64,000 bases of DNA from Pseudomonas sp. BN102 (lineage in GTDB: Bacteria; Pseudomonadota; Gammaproteobacteria; Pseudomonadales; Pseudomonadaceae): contig NZ_SSON01000063.1 in NCBI RefSeq assembly GCF_029871245.1, positions 62,001-126,000 of the forward strand. The letters are read 5' to 3'. Both the position numbers and the translations under genes were made by a program. Below the pieces are notes generated by a model. That model was not told where the DNA came from. It made no database searches and worked only from the letters and a program-made list of their open reading frames with translations. Below are positions 18,234 through 26,693 of this stretch, one piece after another. The first letter of the stretch is position 1. Each line of letters begins with the position of its first letter.

Positions 18234-18776
18234 TCAGGCCGGCAGCACCAAGGGCAGCAGGCGAGCGGTGTTGCGCGCGTCCTCCAGGGCGCGGTGCTGC
18301 TGACCCTGGAAGCTCAGGCCGGCCAGTTGCAGCGCTGCATGCAGGCCAACGGCGCGCTTGAGCTGGCGCACTTCGGCGAAGCGCTGCTTGAGGTTGAGGT
18401 GGGGCACCGCGGCCAGCAGGCTGTCCAGGCCGTGCAGGTGCCATTCCTGCTCCAGTTGGCGGCGGTCGTAGTCGCCCCAGCTCGCCCAGCCCGCCAGGCG
18501 CGGCCCGTGGTGGCCGAGCCAGCGTTCAAAGGCCGGCCAGACCTGGGGCAGGTTCGCCGCGCCATCCACGTCAGCCTGGTTGATATGGGTGAGCTGGCGG
18601 CAGAAACCGGTCAGACAGGGGCGCCGCAAAGGCCGCACGAAGCGCTGGAAATGGTCCACCTCATGGCCGTCGGCGCGAACCAGGGTGGCGCCGATCTCGA
18701 TAATCTCCATTTCTTCCAGAGGCCAGCCACCTTCTTCGGTAGTGGCTTCCAGGTCTATCACCAGCCAGTGCGGCAT
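18234..18776 (-). CDS. DEDDh-type 3'-5' exonuclease
   Basis: A 180-residue protein with the four exonuclease motifs: DLEAT (ExoI, residues 8-12), the ADGHEVDHFQRFVRP region, WASWGDYDRRQLEQE (ExoII) and HRALEDARNTARL (ExoIII, with the catalytic His of the DEDDh class). It resembles the ERI-1/KapD-like single-domain nucleases that trim RNA or DNA 3' ends. Substrate not shown. It diverges from the dehydrogenase gene at 18891. Confidence 0.9.
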   Translation of the reverse strand: MPHWLVIDLEATTEEGGWPLEEMEIIEIGATLVRADGHEVDHFQRFVRPLRRPCLTGFCRQLTHINQADVDGAANLPQVWPAFERWLGHHGPRLAGWASWGDYDRRQLEQEWHLHGLDSLLAAVPHLNLKQRFAEVRQLKRAVGLHAALQLAGLSFQGQQHRALEDARNTARLLPLVLPA

Positions 18777-18883
18777 GCGGGTCTCCTTGGGGGCGGACGG
18801 TTGGCCGGCCTGGAGCGAGTATGGTGGCGCTTTCGCGGGTCGGCAAACTGCGTGTTAGGCTTTCCGGCAAGTCGACGAAGGAG

Positions 18884-18891
18884 AACAACAA
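18884..18891 (+). promoter_or_regulatory. Hfq/Crc catabolite-activity motif at the dehydrogenase start
   Basis: AACAACAA, an exact match to the AAnAAnAA motif, lies between the ribosome site AAGGAG (18878-18883) and the ATG at 18891. In Pseudomonas such A-rich sites bind Hfq with Crc and block translation when preferred carbon sources are present. Function here is inferred from the motif and its placement. Confidence 0.6.
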
Positions 18892-19763
18892 TGGCTGAAG
18901 TAGCGTTCATCGGGTTGGGGGTGATGGGCTTCCACATGGCTGGGCACCTGGCCTGCGAAGGTCATTCGGTGCGGGTCTACAACCGCTCTCCGGCCAAGGC
19001 CGAGCTGTGGAGCGACGAGTTCGCCGGGGATGCCTTCGCCACGCCGCGCGAGGCGGCAGAGGGGGCGGAGTTCGTGATGGTCTGCGTCGGCAACGACGAC
19101 GACCTGCGCGCGGTACTCCTGGGCGCGGATGGCGCCTTCGCCGGCATGGCGCCCGGCGCGGTGCTCGTGGATCACACCACGGCATCGGCGGATGTGGCGC
19201 GGGAAATGGCGGTCCTAGCCGCCGAGCGCGAACTGGGCTTTCTCGATGCGCCGGTTTCCGGCGGCCAGGCGGGGGCCGAGGCGGGCATGCTGTCGGTGAT
19301 GGTGGGTGGCGAGCAGGCCTTCTACGACCGCGCGGCGCCGGTGATCGAAAGCTACGCCAAGATGGTCCGCCGGATGGGTCCGGTGGGCAGCGGCCAGCTG
19401 ACCAAGATGGTCAACCAGATCTGCGTGGGCGGGCTGTTGCAGGGGCTCGCCGAAGCCCTGCATTTCGCCCAGTGCGCTGGGCTCGACGCCACAGCGGCGA
19501 TGGAGGTGATCAGCAAGGGCGCCGCGCAGTCCTGGCAGCAGGAGCATCGCCATCAGACCATGCTGGAGGGCGCCTTCGATTTCGGCTTCGCCGTGGACTG
19601 GATGCGCAAGGACCTGTCCATCGTCCTGGACGAGGCAGCGCGCAACGGCGCGCAGTTGCCGGTGACGGCGCTGGTGGATCAGTTCTATGCCGAGGTCCAG
19701 GCGATGGGTGGCGGGCGCTGGGATACTTCCAGCCTCATCGCCCGACTGAAAAGACCCGGCTAG
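18891..19763 (+). CDS. NAD(P)-dependent beta-hydroxyacid dehydrogenase (3-hydroxyisobutyrate dehydrogenase family)
   Basis: A 290-residue cytoplasmic oxidoreductase of the GarR/MmsB/GlxR family. N-terminal Rossmann motif GLGVMGFHMAGHL (8-20), NRSPAKAE, the substrate loop DAPVSGGQAGAEAG (119-132) and catalytic Lys172 in GSGQLTKMVNQ are intact. It oxidises a small beta-hydroxyacid such as 3-hydroxyisobutyrate or tartronate semialdehyde's reduced form; the substrate cannot be told from sequence. The ATG is fixed by AAGGAG. A longer open frame upstream is only antisense of the exonuclease gene. Confidence 0.92.
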   Translation: MAEVAFIGLGVMGFHMAGHLACEGHSVRVYNRSPAKAELWSDEFAGDAFATPREAAEGAEFVMVCVGNDDDLRAVLLGADGAFAGMAPGAVLVDHTTASADVAREMAVLAAERELGFLDAPVSGGQAGAEAGMLSVMVGGEQAFYDRAAPVIESYAKMVRRMGPVGSGQLTKMVNQICVGGLLQGLAEALHFAQCAGLDATAAMEVISKGAAQSWQQEHRHQTMLEGAFDFGFAVDWMRKDLSIVLDEAARNGAQLPVTALVDQFYAEVQAMGGGRWDTSSLIARLKRPG

Positions 19764-19866
19764 CTCCGGAAGGTGAAACAGGCGACCCCCGGCATGAACG
19801 AGGGGCTCTGTGCTGAGCGGTGCACAAGCCTGGTCGGGGGCTGATTCTCAAGGAAAGGGGCGAGCC

Positions 19867-20733
19867 ATGGCGGTCTGGCGTGGGTTGGGTTTCGCGGCTC
19901 TGGTGCTGCTCGGGGTGCTGGTTGCGGCCCTGCGCACCATGGAGGCCAGGCACCTGAGGCCGGTGATCGCGGAACTGCACCTGCCGCCGGCCTTCGCGGT
20001 GGCGCGCGATTTCGACTTCGGGCGTTACCGGCTGTCCTGGCTCGGGCAGGGGTTCCGCGTGCATCCTCAGGGACGTCCGGAGAAAGCACTTTGGGGCGCG
20101 ACGGGCGGCTTCCTGGCGGCGGGCGTCGGTCGTGCCGAGGGTGGCAGTCGCTGGCGCGCGGGGGAGTTGCGCGACCGGCGCGAGCTGCTCTGTCGCGAGC
20201 AGAGCCTGGAAGCCTTCGAGCGGCTCGGTTTACAGCTGCTGCTCAAGGGCCACCTGCGCTGCGCCGACGGCAGCCTGAGCAGCTATGCGCTGGCCCTGCA
20301 GGACGATGGCGAGCGGGGTCTGGTGCTTTCCGTCACGCTGGGCGAACCGCGGCTGAATCGCCTCTACCTGGCCTGGCATCGGGATCCGGATGAGCATTTC
20401 TTCGGCTTTGGCGAGCGGTCCGGCACCTACGACCTGTCCGGCCGCCGCCTTGCCATTGCCGGGGCCGGCAGTCAGCAGTCGGCCGCGGTGGAGGAGGGCG
20501 GCGGGAGCGGCGGAGCGACCCTCGGCTTCTACTTCACCTCCCGTTTGCGCGCCTTCTACAGCCAGTCCGCCGCCTATCAGGTGTTCGACCTGCGGGATGG
20601 GCAGCGTGTGGGGCTGGAGGTCCACGAGGGGCGGTTAATGGCGCGCATCTACAATGGCGACAGCCAGGATGTGCTGCTGGCGCGCCAGGCTTCAGTGGTC
20701 GGGACTCTGCCAACGGCGCCCGGGCCCAAGTAA
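19867..20733 (+). CDS. Membrane-anchored protein ending in a GH31 N-terminal-like domain, no catalytic barrel
   Basis: A 288-residue predicted protein from the ATG at 19867 (AAAGGGGCGAG upstream). It has an N-terminal membrane helix or uncleaved signal (about 5-24). The rest resembles the beta-sandwich N-domain of glycoside hydrolase family 31: FRVHPQGRPEKALW, then HFFGFGERSGTYDLSGRR near residue 180, LGFYFTSR, and a last stretch RVGLEVHEGRLMARIYNGDS. In full GH31 enzymes such a stretch is followed by 'LTGRPPLPPxW' and the barrel; here VVGTLPTAPGPK is followed at once by the stop. There is no room for a lost barrel, as the next gene starts 47 bp later. It may be a stand-alone carbohydrate-binding module or a truncated gene. 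Substrate unknown. Confidence 0.7.
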   Translation: MAVWRGLGFAALVLLGVLVAALRTMEARHLRPVIAELHLPPAFAVARDFDFGRYRLSWLGQGFRVHPQGRPEKALWGATGGFLAAGVGRAEGGSRWRAGELRDRRELLCREQSLEAFERLGLQLLLKGHLRCADGSLSSYALALQDDGERGLVLSVTLGEPRLNRLYLAWHRDPDEHFFGFGERSGTYDLSGRRLAIAGAGSQQSAAVEEGGGSGGATLGFYFTSRLRAFYSQSAAYQVFDLRDGQRVGLEVHEGRLMARIYNGDSQDVLLARQASVVGTLPTAPGPK

Positions 20734-20780
20734 AATGCGCCTTTCCATTGCCCTGCCCCTATCGTTCGAGGTCCATCACC

Positions 20781-21038
20781 ATGCTCTGCCGCGCCGGCTG
20801 CGGTGCCTGCTGCATAGCGCCATCCATAAGCTCCCCCATACCCGGCATGCCGACTGGCAAGGCTGCGGGGGAGCGATGCCTGCACCTGTCCGCTGAAAAC
20901 CTCTGCCTGCTGTTCGGTGACCCGCGTCGGCCGGCGGTTTGTGGTGCCTTCGACGCCGATCCCGAGGTCTGTGGCGACAGCCGGGAGGAGGCGATACGGC
21001 TGCTCGGCTGGCTGGAGCAGGCGACCTCGGTGGCCTAA
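20781..21038 (+). CDS. Small YkgJ-family cysteine-cluster protein
   Basis: An 85-residue protein with clustered cysteines: MLCRAGCGACCIAP at the N-terminus, then RCLHLSAENLCLLFGDPRRPAVCGAF and CGDSREEA. The pattern C-x3-C-x2-CC plus later C-x-H/L...C resembles the YkgJ / zinc- or iron-chelating family of small predicted metal-binding proteins. The ATG at 20781 places the first cysteine at residue 3; an in-frame start 33 bp earlier adds a non-conserved lead. No known function. It lies between the GH31-like gene and the START gene on the same strand. Confidence 0.8.
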   Translation: MLCRAGCGACCIAPSISSPIPGMPTGKAAGERCLHLSAENLCLLFGDPRRPAVCGAFDADPEVCGDSREEAIRLLGWLEQATSVA

Positions 21039-21085
21039 CACATTGTCCAGCCCCTTGGCTGGTCCTGGCTGAACAAGGAGAGATC

Positions 21086-21688
21086 ATGAGAACCAAGGTC
21101 GTGGCGCTTTGCGCCCTGGGTCTGTTGGCGGTGACCGCCGCCCGTGCCGAGGAGTGGAAGCTGGCCAAGGACGAAGACGGCATCAGGGTGTACCTGAGCG
21201 AGGTGCCGGGTTCCCAGTACAAGGCCTATCGCGGCATCACCACCATCAAGGCCGATATCGCCACGCTACGCGCGCTGCAGGAGGATGTCGCGGGTTCGTG
21301 CGTGTGGATCCACGAATGCAAGGAGCAGAAGCTGATCAAGAGCGAGGGGCCGCAGAGTTGGACCTACACCCGTTTCAATACGCCCTGGCCGGTGACGCCG
21401 CGGGATTCGGTGCTGCACGTCACCTCGCAGTTGGGCGCGGACGGCAGCGTGACGCGGATTCTCGAAGGGGTACCGGACTACCTGCCCGAGGCCGAGGGCT
21501 ATGTGCGGGTCACCGAGGTGGACGGGCTCTGGAAGCTGGTGCCGAAGGGGGCAGGGGAGGTGGAAGTGACCTACCAGGTGCACACCGAGCCGGGCGGCAG
21601 CGTGCCGTCGTGGCTGGCGAACAGCTTCGTCGTCGACGCGCCCTTCAATACTCTGAAGGCCATGCGCGCACGCGCGGAGAAGCGCTAG
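21086..21688 (+). CDS. Exported START-domain (lipid-binding fold) protein
   Basis: A 200-residue protein with signal peptide (hydrophobic core about 4-20, cut near ARAEE). The rest matches the START/StAR-related fold of bacterial proteins: EWKLAKDEDGIRVYLSEVPGSQYKAYRG, then WTYTRFNTPWPVTPRDSVLHVT, GVPDYLPE and SVPSWLANSFVVDAPFNTLKAMR. Such proteins bind a hydrophobic ligand in a central cavity, and the periplasmic location suggests lipid or sterol-like cargo; ligand unknown. AAGGAG ribosome site at 21075-21080 sets the start. A bidirectional terminator follows. Confidence 0.9.
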   Translation: MRTKVVALCALGLLAVTAARAEEWKLAKDEDGIRVYLSEVPGSQYKAYRGITTIKADIATLRALQEDVAGSCVWIHECKEQKLIKSEGPQSWTYTRFNTPWPVTPRDSVLHVTSQLGADGSVTRILEGVPDYLPEAEGYVRVTEVDGLWKLVPKGAGEVEVTYQVHTEPGGSVPSWLANSFVVDAPFNTLKAMRARAEKR

Positions 21689-21701
21689 ACCGAGTGGAAA
21701 T

Positions 21702-21730
21702 AAAAAAGGCTGCCATCGGCAGCCTTTTTC
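21702..21730. terminator. Bidirectional terminator between the START gene and gltA
   Basis: Stem AAAAAGGCTGCC / GGCAGCCTTTTT with a three-base loop ATC and T-runs on both sides. The two genes converge here. Confidence 0.93.
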
Positions 21731-21745
21731 GTTTTGCAACCGGCT

Positions 21746-23032
21746 TCAGTCGCGGTTTTCCAGCGACACGAAGTCACGCTGCTCGTAGCCGGTGTACAGC
21801 TGGCGCGGACGGCCGATCTTGTACGGGCTGGAGAGCATTTCTTTCCAGTGCGAGATCCAGCCGACGGTGCGCGCCAGGGCGAAGATCACGGTGAACATGC
21901 TGGTCGGAATGCCGATTGCCTTGAGGATGATCCCCGAGTAGAAGTCGACGTTCGGGTAGAGGTTGCGCTCCTTGAAGTACGGATCGCTGCGCGCGATCTC
22001 ATCGAGCTTCATGGCCAGTTCCAGCTGCGGGTCGTTGATACCCAGCTCGGCCAGAACCTCGTCGCAGGTCTGCTTCATGACCTTGGCGCGCGGGTCGAAG
22101 TTCTTGTACACGCGGTGGCCGAAGCCCATCAGCTTGAACGGATCGTTCTTGTCCTTCGCCTTGGCGATGAACTTGTCGATGTTCGATACGTCGCCGATCT
22201 CGTCCAGCATGCTCAGCACGGCTTCGTTGGCGCCGCCGTGAGCCGGGCCCCAGAGGGCAGCGATACCGGCCGCGATACAGGCGAAGGGGTTGGCGCCCGA
22301 AGAACCGGCCAGACGCACGGTGGAGGTGGAGGCGTTCTGCTCATGGTCGGCATGCAGGATGAAGATGCGATCCATTGCCTTGGCCAGCACCGGGCTGATC
22401 GGTTTGATCTCGGCCGGGGTGTTGAACATCATGTGCAGGAAGTTTTCCGCGTAGTTCAGGTCGTTACGCGGGTACATCATGGGCTGGCCCATGGAGTACT
22501 TGTAGGCCATCGCCGCAATGGTCGGCATCTTGGCGACCAGGCGCATCGCCGAGACTTCGCGGTGCTGCGGGTTATTGATGTCCAGGGAGTCGTGGTAGAA
22601 GGCAGAGAGAGCGCCGACCACGCCGCACATGATCGCCATGGGGTGGGCGTCGCGACGGAAGCCGTTGAAGAAGCTCTTCAGCTGCTCGTGAACCATGGTG
22701 TGGTTCTTGATGGTGCCAACGAACTTGGCCTTCTCTTCAGCGTTCGGCAGCTCGCCGTTCAGCAGCAGATAGCAGGTTTCCAGGTAGTCGGATTTCTCTG
22801 CCAGTTGCTCGATCGGGTAGCCGCGGTGCAGCAGTACGCCCTTGTCGCCGTCGATGTAGGTGATCTTCGACTCGCAAGAGGCGGTCGACATAAAGCCAGG
22901 ATCAAAGGTGAAGCAGCCCGTGGAGGTCAGGCCCCGCACATCGACTACATCGGGTCCCATGGTTCCGGACAGAACGGGCAGCTCTACGGGGGCTGCGCCC
23001 TCGATGATCAACTGCGCTTTTTTGTCAGCCAT
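21746..23032 (-). CDS. gltA: Citrate synthase (type II, hexameric)
   Basis: A 428-residue citrate synthase that condenses oxaloacetate and acetyl-CoA, the entry step of the TCA cycle. Active-site segments are intact: [30 protein letters not shown] (first His), [14 protein letters not shown] (second His) and [10 protein letters not shown] (Asp). The N-terminal extension of about 50 residues with [12 protein letters not shown] and ITYIDGDKG marks the NADH-sensitive proteobacterial form. It is transcribed away from sdhCDAB; a clear sigma-70 promoter lies at 23091-23118. AGGAGG precedes the ATG. Confidence 0.98.
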   Translation of the reverse strand: MADKKAQLIIEGAAPVELPVLSGTMGPDVVDVRGLTSTGCFTFDPGFMSTASCESKITYIDGDKGVLLHRGYPIEQLAEKSDYLETCYLLLNGELPNAEEKAKFVGTIKNHTMVHEQLKSFFNGFRRDAHPMAIMCGVVGALSAFYHDSLDINNPQHREVSAMRLVAKMPTIAAMAYKYSMGQPMMYPRNDLNYAENFLHMMFNTPAEIKPISPVLAKAMDRIFILHADHEQNASTSTVRLAGSSGANPFACIAAGIAALWGPAHGGANEAVLSMLDEIGDVSNIDKFIAKAKDKNDPFKLMGFGHRVYKNFDPRAKVMKQTCDEVLAELGINDPQLELAMKLDEIARSDPYFKERNLYPNVDFYSGIILKAIGIPTSMFTVIFALARTVGWISHWKEMLSSPYKIGRPRQLYTGYEQRDFVSLENRD

Positions 23033-23090
23033 AGCGGCCTCCTAGTTATGCTTGAAATCATCAGACAGCCCCCCACGCAGGGCCCGGGAC

Positions 23091-23118
23091 ACTATAGAGC
23101 TATAAATTCGAAAGTCAA
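23091..23118 (-). promoter_or_regulatory. Sigma-70 promoter of gltA
   Basis: Minus strand TTGACT (-35, 23113-23118), 16-bp spacer, TATAGT (-10, 23091-23096). It gives a leader of about 50 nt before the gltA ATG. Confidence 0.8.
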
Positions 23119-23233
23119 TTTGAAGAAACCCATGTGCCAGCGGGGTTTGCGTGGGGTTTTCGGCGGAAAAAGGGGGGCCATTTACGCCTTTTATATAGGT
23201 AGCGCAATCCACCCTTAGGGGCAGGGGTCCGCA

Positions 23234-23262
23234 TTGTCATTAGTCAGCTAACTGTCTATACT
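23234..23262 (+). promoter_or_regulatory. Sigma-70 promoter of the sdh-suc operon
   Basis: TTGTCA (-35, 23234-23239), 17-bp spacer, TATACT (-10, 23257-23262). Confidence 0.8.
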
Positions 23263-23394
23263 CAGCGCCCGATCGCCAGGGGCCTTGGGCCCGTATTCTG
23301 GAGGTCGGCACTCCCTTTGGTGAGGGGTACCTGATCAGTGCACTTCCCGACAACTTGCCCTGTTTGTTAGGGGCCTCAGTGTGAAAAAAAAGCC

Positions 23395-23769
23395 GTGAAT
23401 AGCCAACGACCTGTAAACCTAGATCTCAGGACCATCCAACTCCCCGTCACTGCTTACACGTCCATCCTGCACCGTATCTCCGGCGTCATCCTCTTTTTCG
23501 GCATTGCCGTGCTGCTGTTCGCACTCGACAAGTCGCTGAGCTCAGAGGAAGGCTTCGAGCAGGTTAAGGCGTACCTGACCAGTCCGCTGGCCAAGCTGGT
23601 GGTTTGGGGCCTCCTGTCCGCGCTGCTTTACCATCTGGTCGCCGGTGTGCGCCACCTGGTAATGGATGCGGGCGTCGGCGAGACGCTCGAGGGCGGCAAG
23701 CTGGGCTCGAAAATCGTCATCGTAGTTTCTGCGGTGCTGATCGTGCTGCTGGGGGTGTGGATATGGTAA
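23395..23769 (+). CDS. sdhC: Succinate dehydrogenase cytochrome b556 subunit
   Basis: A 124-residue three-helix membrane anchor of complex II that binds heme b and ubiquinone with SdhD. SYTSILHRISG-type N-terminal motif (here AYTSILHRISGVILF) and LLYHLVAGVRHLVMDAG with the heme-ligand His are present. The frame opens at GTG 23395 (NSQRPVNLDL...). Upstream GTG 23381 has a better-placed AGGGG but runs M-K-K-K-P into a TGA that overlaps GTG 23395, because the A-tract has eight residues. From memory, the P. aeruginosa protein starts MKKAVNSQ, so the true start here is uncertain. Stop overlaps sdhD by 7 bp. Confidence 0.93.
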   Translation: MNSQRPVNLDLRTIQLPVTAYTSILHRISGVILFFGIAVLLFALDKSLSSEEGFEQVKAYLTSPLAKLVVWGLLSALLYHLVAGVRHLVMDAGVGETLEGGKLGSKIVIVVSAVLIVLLGVWIW

Positions 23770-24131
23770 CCAACGTCACGAACTTCTCGCGTTCGGGTCT
23801 CTATGACTGGATGGCCCAGCGCGTTTCTGCGGTCGTTCTCGCGGCTTATTTCCTTTTCCTGCTGGGCTACCTGCTGTTCAATCCGGGTCTGACCTATGCC
23901 GAGTGGCACGGTCTGTTCTCCCACACCGCGATGCGTATCTTCAGCCTGCTGGCCCTGGTTGCCCTGAGCGTTCACGCCTGGGTCGGCATGTGGACCATCT
24001 CCACCGACTACCTGACGCCCATGGCGCTGGGCAAGTCGGCGACTGTCGTGCGTTTCCTGTTCCAGGCGGTATGCGGCATTGCGATGTTCGCGTTCTTCGT
24101 CTGGGGCGTGCAGATTCTCTGGGGTGTGTGA
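23763..24131 (+). CDS. sdhD: Succinate dehydrogenase hydrophobic anchor subunit
   Basis: A 122-residue membrane subunit of complex II with three helices, the second containing LVALSVHAWVGMWTISTDY with the heme-ligand His and the quinone-site Asp-Tyr. The N-terminal GLYDWMAQRVSAVVLA is typical. The ATG at 23763 overlaps the last codons of sdhC, and sdhA starts 3 bp after its stop. Confidence 0.95.
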   Translation: MVTNVTNFSRSGLYDWMAQRVSAVVLAAYFLFLLGYLLFNPGLTYAEWHGLFSHTAMRIFSLLALVALSVHAWVGMWTISTDYLTPMALGKSATVVRFLFQAVCGIAMFAFFVWGVQILWGV

Positions 24132-24134
24132 TCC

Positions 24135-25907
24135 ATGTCTAGCATTCGTACTCTTTCTTTCGACGCCATCATCGTAGGTGGCGGCGGCGCCGGCATGCGC
24201 GCCGCGCTGCAACTGGCCCAGGGCGGCCACAAGACCGCTGTGGTGACCAAGGTCTTCCCGACCCGTTCCCATACCGTTTCCGCCCAGGGCGGCATCACTT
24301 GCGCCATCGCTTCGGCCGACCCGAACGACGATTGGCGCTGGCACATGTACGACACCGTCAAGGGCTCCGACTACATCGGTGACCAGGATGCCATCGAATA
24401 CATGTGCTCCGTGGGTCCGGAAGCCGTGTTCGAGCTCGAGCACATGGGTCTGCCGTTCTCCCGTACCGAGCAGGGCCGCATCTACCAGCGTCCGTTCGGT
24501 GGCCAGTCCAAGGACTTCGGCAAGGGTGGCCAGGCCGCCCGTACCTGCGCCGCGGCTGACCGTACCGGTCACGCCCTGCTGCACACCCTGTACCAGGCCA
24601 ACCTGAAGAGCGGCACCTCGTTCCTCAACGAGTGGTACGCGGTCGATCTGGTGAAGAACCAGGATGGCGCCATCGTCGGCATCATCGCCATCTGCATCGA
24701 GACCGGCGAAACCGTCTACATCCGCTCCAAGGCCGTGGTCCTGGCCACCGGCGGTGCGGGCCGCATCTATGCCTCCACCACCAACGCCCTGATCAACACC
24801 GGCGACGGCGTCGGCATGGCCCTGCGTGCCGGCGTACCGGTCCAGGACATCGAGATGTGGCAGTTCCACCCGACCGGCATCGCCGGCGCCGGTGTGCTGG
24901 TCACCGAGGGTTGCCGTGGTGAGGGTGGTTACCTGATCAACGCCCATGGCGAGCGCTTCATGGAGCGTTACGCACCGAACGCCAAGGACCTGGCCGGCCG
25001 CGATGTGGTCGCCCGTTCCATGGTCAAGGAAGTCATCGCCGGCAACGGCGTGGGCCCGGACAAGGACCACGTACTGCTGAAGCTCGATCACCTCGGCGAG
25101 GAAGTGCTGCACAGCCGCCTGCCCGGCATCTGCGAGCTGTCCAAGACCTTCGCGCACGTCGACCCGGTCGTCGCGCCGATCCCGGTCATCCCGACCTGCC
25201 ACTACATGATGGGCGGCGTTGCCACCAACATTCATGGCCAGGCCATCACCCAGGACGCCAACGGCAACGACAAGATCGTCGAAGGCCTGTTCGCCGTGGG
25301 CGAAGTGGCTTGCGTATCGGTCCACGGTGCCAACCGCCTGGGCGGCAACTCGCTGCTCGACCTGGTGGTATTCGGTCGCGCCGCCGGCCTGCACCTGGAA
25401 AAGGCCCTCAAGGAAGGCATCGACCAGCGTGCTGCGTCCGATACCGACCTGGAGCTGTCCCTCAAGCGCCTGTCCGGTGTAAACGAGCGCAAGAGCGGCG
25501 AAGACGTGGCGCCGCTGCGTAAAGAGCTGCAGCAGTGCATGCAGAACTACTTCGGTGTATTCCGTACCGGCGAATACATGCAGAAGGGTATCGCCCAGCT
25601 GGCCGATCTGCGCGAGCGCATCGCCCAGGTGAAGATCGCCGACAAGTCCCAGGCCTTCAACACCGCGCGCATCGAAGCGCTGGAGCTGCAGAACCTGCTG
25701 GAAGTGGCCGAGGCCACCGCGATCGCCGCGGAAGTTCGCAAGGAATCCCGTGGCGCCCACGCCCGCGAAGACTTCGAAGACCGCGACGACGAGAACTGGC
25801 TGTGCCACACCCTGTACTTCCCGGGTGAGAAGCGCGTTACCAAGCGCGCCGTCAACTTCGCGCCGAAGACCGTTCCGGCGTTCGAACCCAAAGTACGTAC
25901 TTATTAA
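24135..25907 (+). CDS. sdhA: Succinate dehydrogenase flavoprotein subunit
   Basis: Catalytic subunit that oxidises succinate to fumarate on the cytoplasmic face of the inner membrane. It has 590 residues. FAD loop [14 protein letters not shown] (12-25), covalent FAD site at His46 in [11 protein letters not shown], active-site segments [34 protein letters not shown] and [19 protein letters not shown]. All key motifs are intact. Operon member between sdhD and sdhB. Confidence 0.98.
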   Translation: MSSIRTLSFDAIIVGGGGAGMRAALQLAQGGHKTAVVTKVFPTRSHTVSAQGGITCAIASADPNDDWRWHMYDTVKGSDYIGDQDAIEYMCSVGPEAVFELEHMGLPFSRTEQGRIYQRPFGGQSKDFGKGGQAARTCAAADRTGHALLHTLYQANLKSGTSFLNEWYAVDLVKNQDGAIVGIIAICIETGETVYIRSKAVVLATGGAGRIYASTTNALINTGDGVGMALRAGVPVQDIEMWQFHPTGIAGAGVLVTEGCRGEGGYLINAHGERFMERYAPNAKDLAGRDVVARSMVKEVIAGNGVGPDKDHVLLKLDHLGEEVLHSRLPGICELSKTFAHVDPVVAPIPVIPTCHYMMGGVATNIHGQAITQDANGNDKIVEGLFAVGEVACVSVHGANRLGGNSLLDLVVFGRAAGLHLEKALKEGIDQRAASDTDLELSLKRLSGVNERKSGEDVAPLRKELQQCMQNYFGVFRTGEYMQKGIAQLADLRERIAQVKIADKSQAFNTARIEALELQNLLEVAEATAIAAEVRKESRGAHAREDFEDRDDENWLCHTLYFPGEKRVTKRAVNFAPKTVPAFEPKVRTY

Positions 25908-25918
25908 GGGTGGCCGAT

Positions 25919-26641
25919 ATGTCGCAAGCCAAAACTCTCACTGTCAGCGTCTATCGCTACAACCCGGACCAGGACAGCGCTCCGTTCATGCAGGATTTCC
26001 AGGTCGACACCGGCGGCAAGGACGTGATGGTCCTCGACGTGCTGGCGCTGATCAAGGAACAGGACGAGGGCTTCTCCTACCGTCGCTCCTGCCGTGAAGG
26101 CGTGTGCGGTTCCGATGGTATGAACATCAACGGCAAGAACGGCCTGGCGTGCATCACTCCGCTGTCCGCCGCCGGCCTGAAGGGTGGCAAGCTGGTGATT
26201 CGCCCGCTGCCGGGCCTGCCGGTCATCCGTGACCTGGTCGTTGATATGAGCATCTTCTACAAGCAGTACGAGAAGGTGAAACCCTTCCTGCAGAACGACA
26301 CGCCGGCTCCGGCCATCGAGCGTCTGCAGTCCCCGGAAGAGCGCGAGAAGCTGGACGGTCTGTACGAGTGCATCCTGTGCGCCTGCTGCTCGACCTCCTG
26401 CCCGTCCTTCTGGTGGAACCCGGACAAGTTCCTCGGTCCCGCCGCGCTGCTGCAGGCCTACCGTTTCCTGGCCGACAGCCGTGACACCAAGACCGAAGAG
26501 CGGCTGGCCGCGCTGGACGACCCGTTCAGCGTGTTCCGTTGCCGCAGCATCATGAACTGCGTGAGCGTCTGCCCCAAGGGTCTGAACCCGACCAGGGCGA
26601 TCGGCCACGTACGCAACATGCTGCTGCAGAGCGGTACCTGA
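25919..26641 (+). CDS. sdhB: Succinate dehydrogenase iron-sulfur subunit
   Basis: A 240-residue electron-transfer subunit of complex II. 2Fe-2S site SCREGVCGSDGMNINGKNGLAC-type segment, then CILCACCSTSC for 4Fe-4S and CRSIMNCVSVCPKGLNP for the 3Fe-4S centre. I prefer ATG 25919 (MSQAKTLTV) because AAGGG lies 8 nt upstream; an in-frame GTG at 25910 would sit inside that ribosome site. It is followed by a hairpin without T-run and a 238-bp gap before sucA. Confidence 0.95.
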   Translation: MSQAKTLTVSVYRYNPDQDSAPFMQDFQVDTGGKDVMVLDVLALIKEQDEGFSYRRSCREGVCGSDGMNINGKNGLACITPLSAAGLKGGKLVIRPLPGLPVIRDLVVDMSIFYKQYEKVKPFLQNDTPAPAIERLQSPEEREKLDGLYECILCACCSTSCPSFWWNPDKFLGPAALLQAYRFLADSRDTKTEERLAALDDPFSVFRCRSIMNCVSVCPKGLNPTRAIGHVRNMLLQSGT

Positions 26642-26664
26642 TTCGATTGCTGTACCCGTAACAC

Positions 26665-26693
26665 CTGCGGCGCCGGCTTTGTCGGTGCCGCAG
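26665..26693 (+). other. Hairpin after sdhB, no T-run
   Basis: CTGCGGCGCCG (26665-26675) pairs with CGGTGCCGCAG (26683-26693) over 11 bp with one G-U pair and a seven-base loop. Without a T-run it is unlikely to end transcription strongly; it could protect an mRNA 3' end after processing. A second small stem, CCGGGC/GCCCGG, is at 26764-26779 in the sucA leader. Confidence 0.5.

Larger units (their letters stand above)
23033..23394. other. 362-bp divergent control region gltA / sdhC
   Basis: Holds back-to-back promoters (gltA at 23091-23118, sdh at 23234-23262), about 115 bp apart. A G-rich segment lies between them (23130-23180). An untranslated leader of roughly 125 nt runs to sdhC, with GGGCC/GGCCC-type stems around 23279-23292 and an A8 tract at 23384-23391. 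No credible gene inside. Confidence 0.8.

Noticed and set aside
18207-18890. N-terminal extension of the dehydrogenase frame
   Set aside because: It is antisense of the exonuclease gene; the real ATG at 18891 has AAGGAG and begins the Rossmann motif.
21734-23218. 494-codon plus-strand frame opposite gltA
   Set aside because: Antisense of an intact citrate synthase gene; no ribosome site or family pattern.
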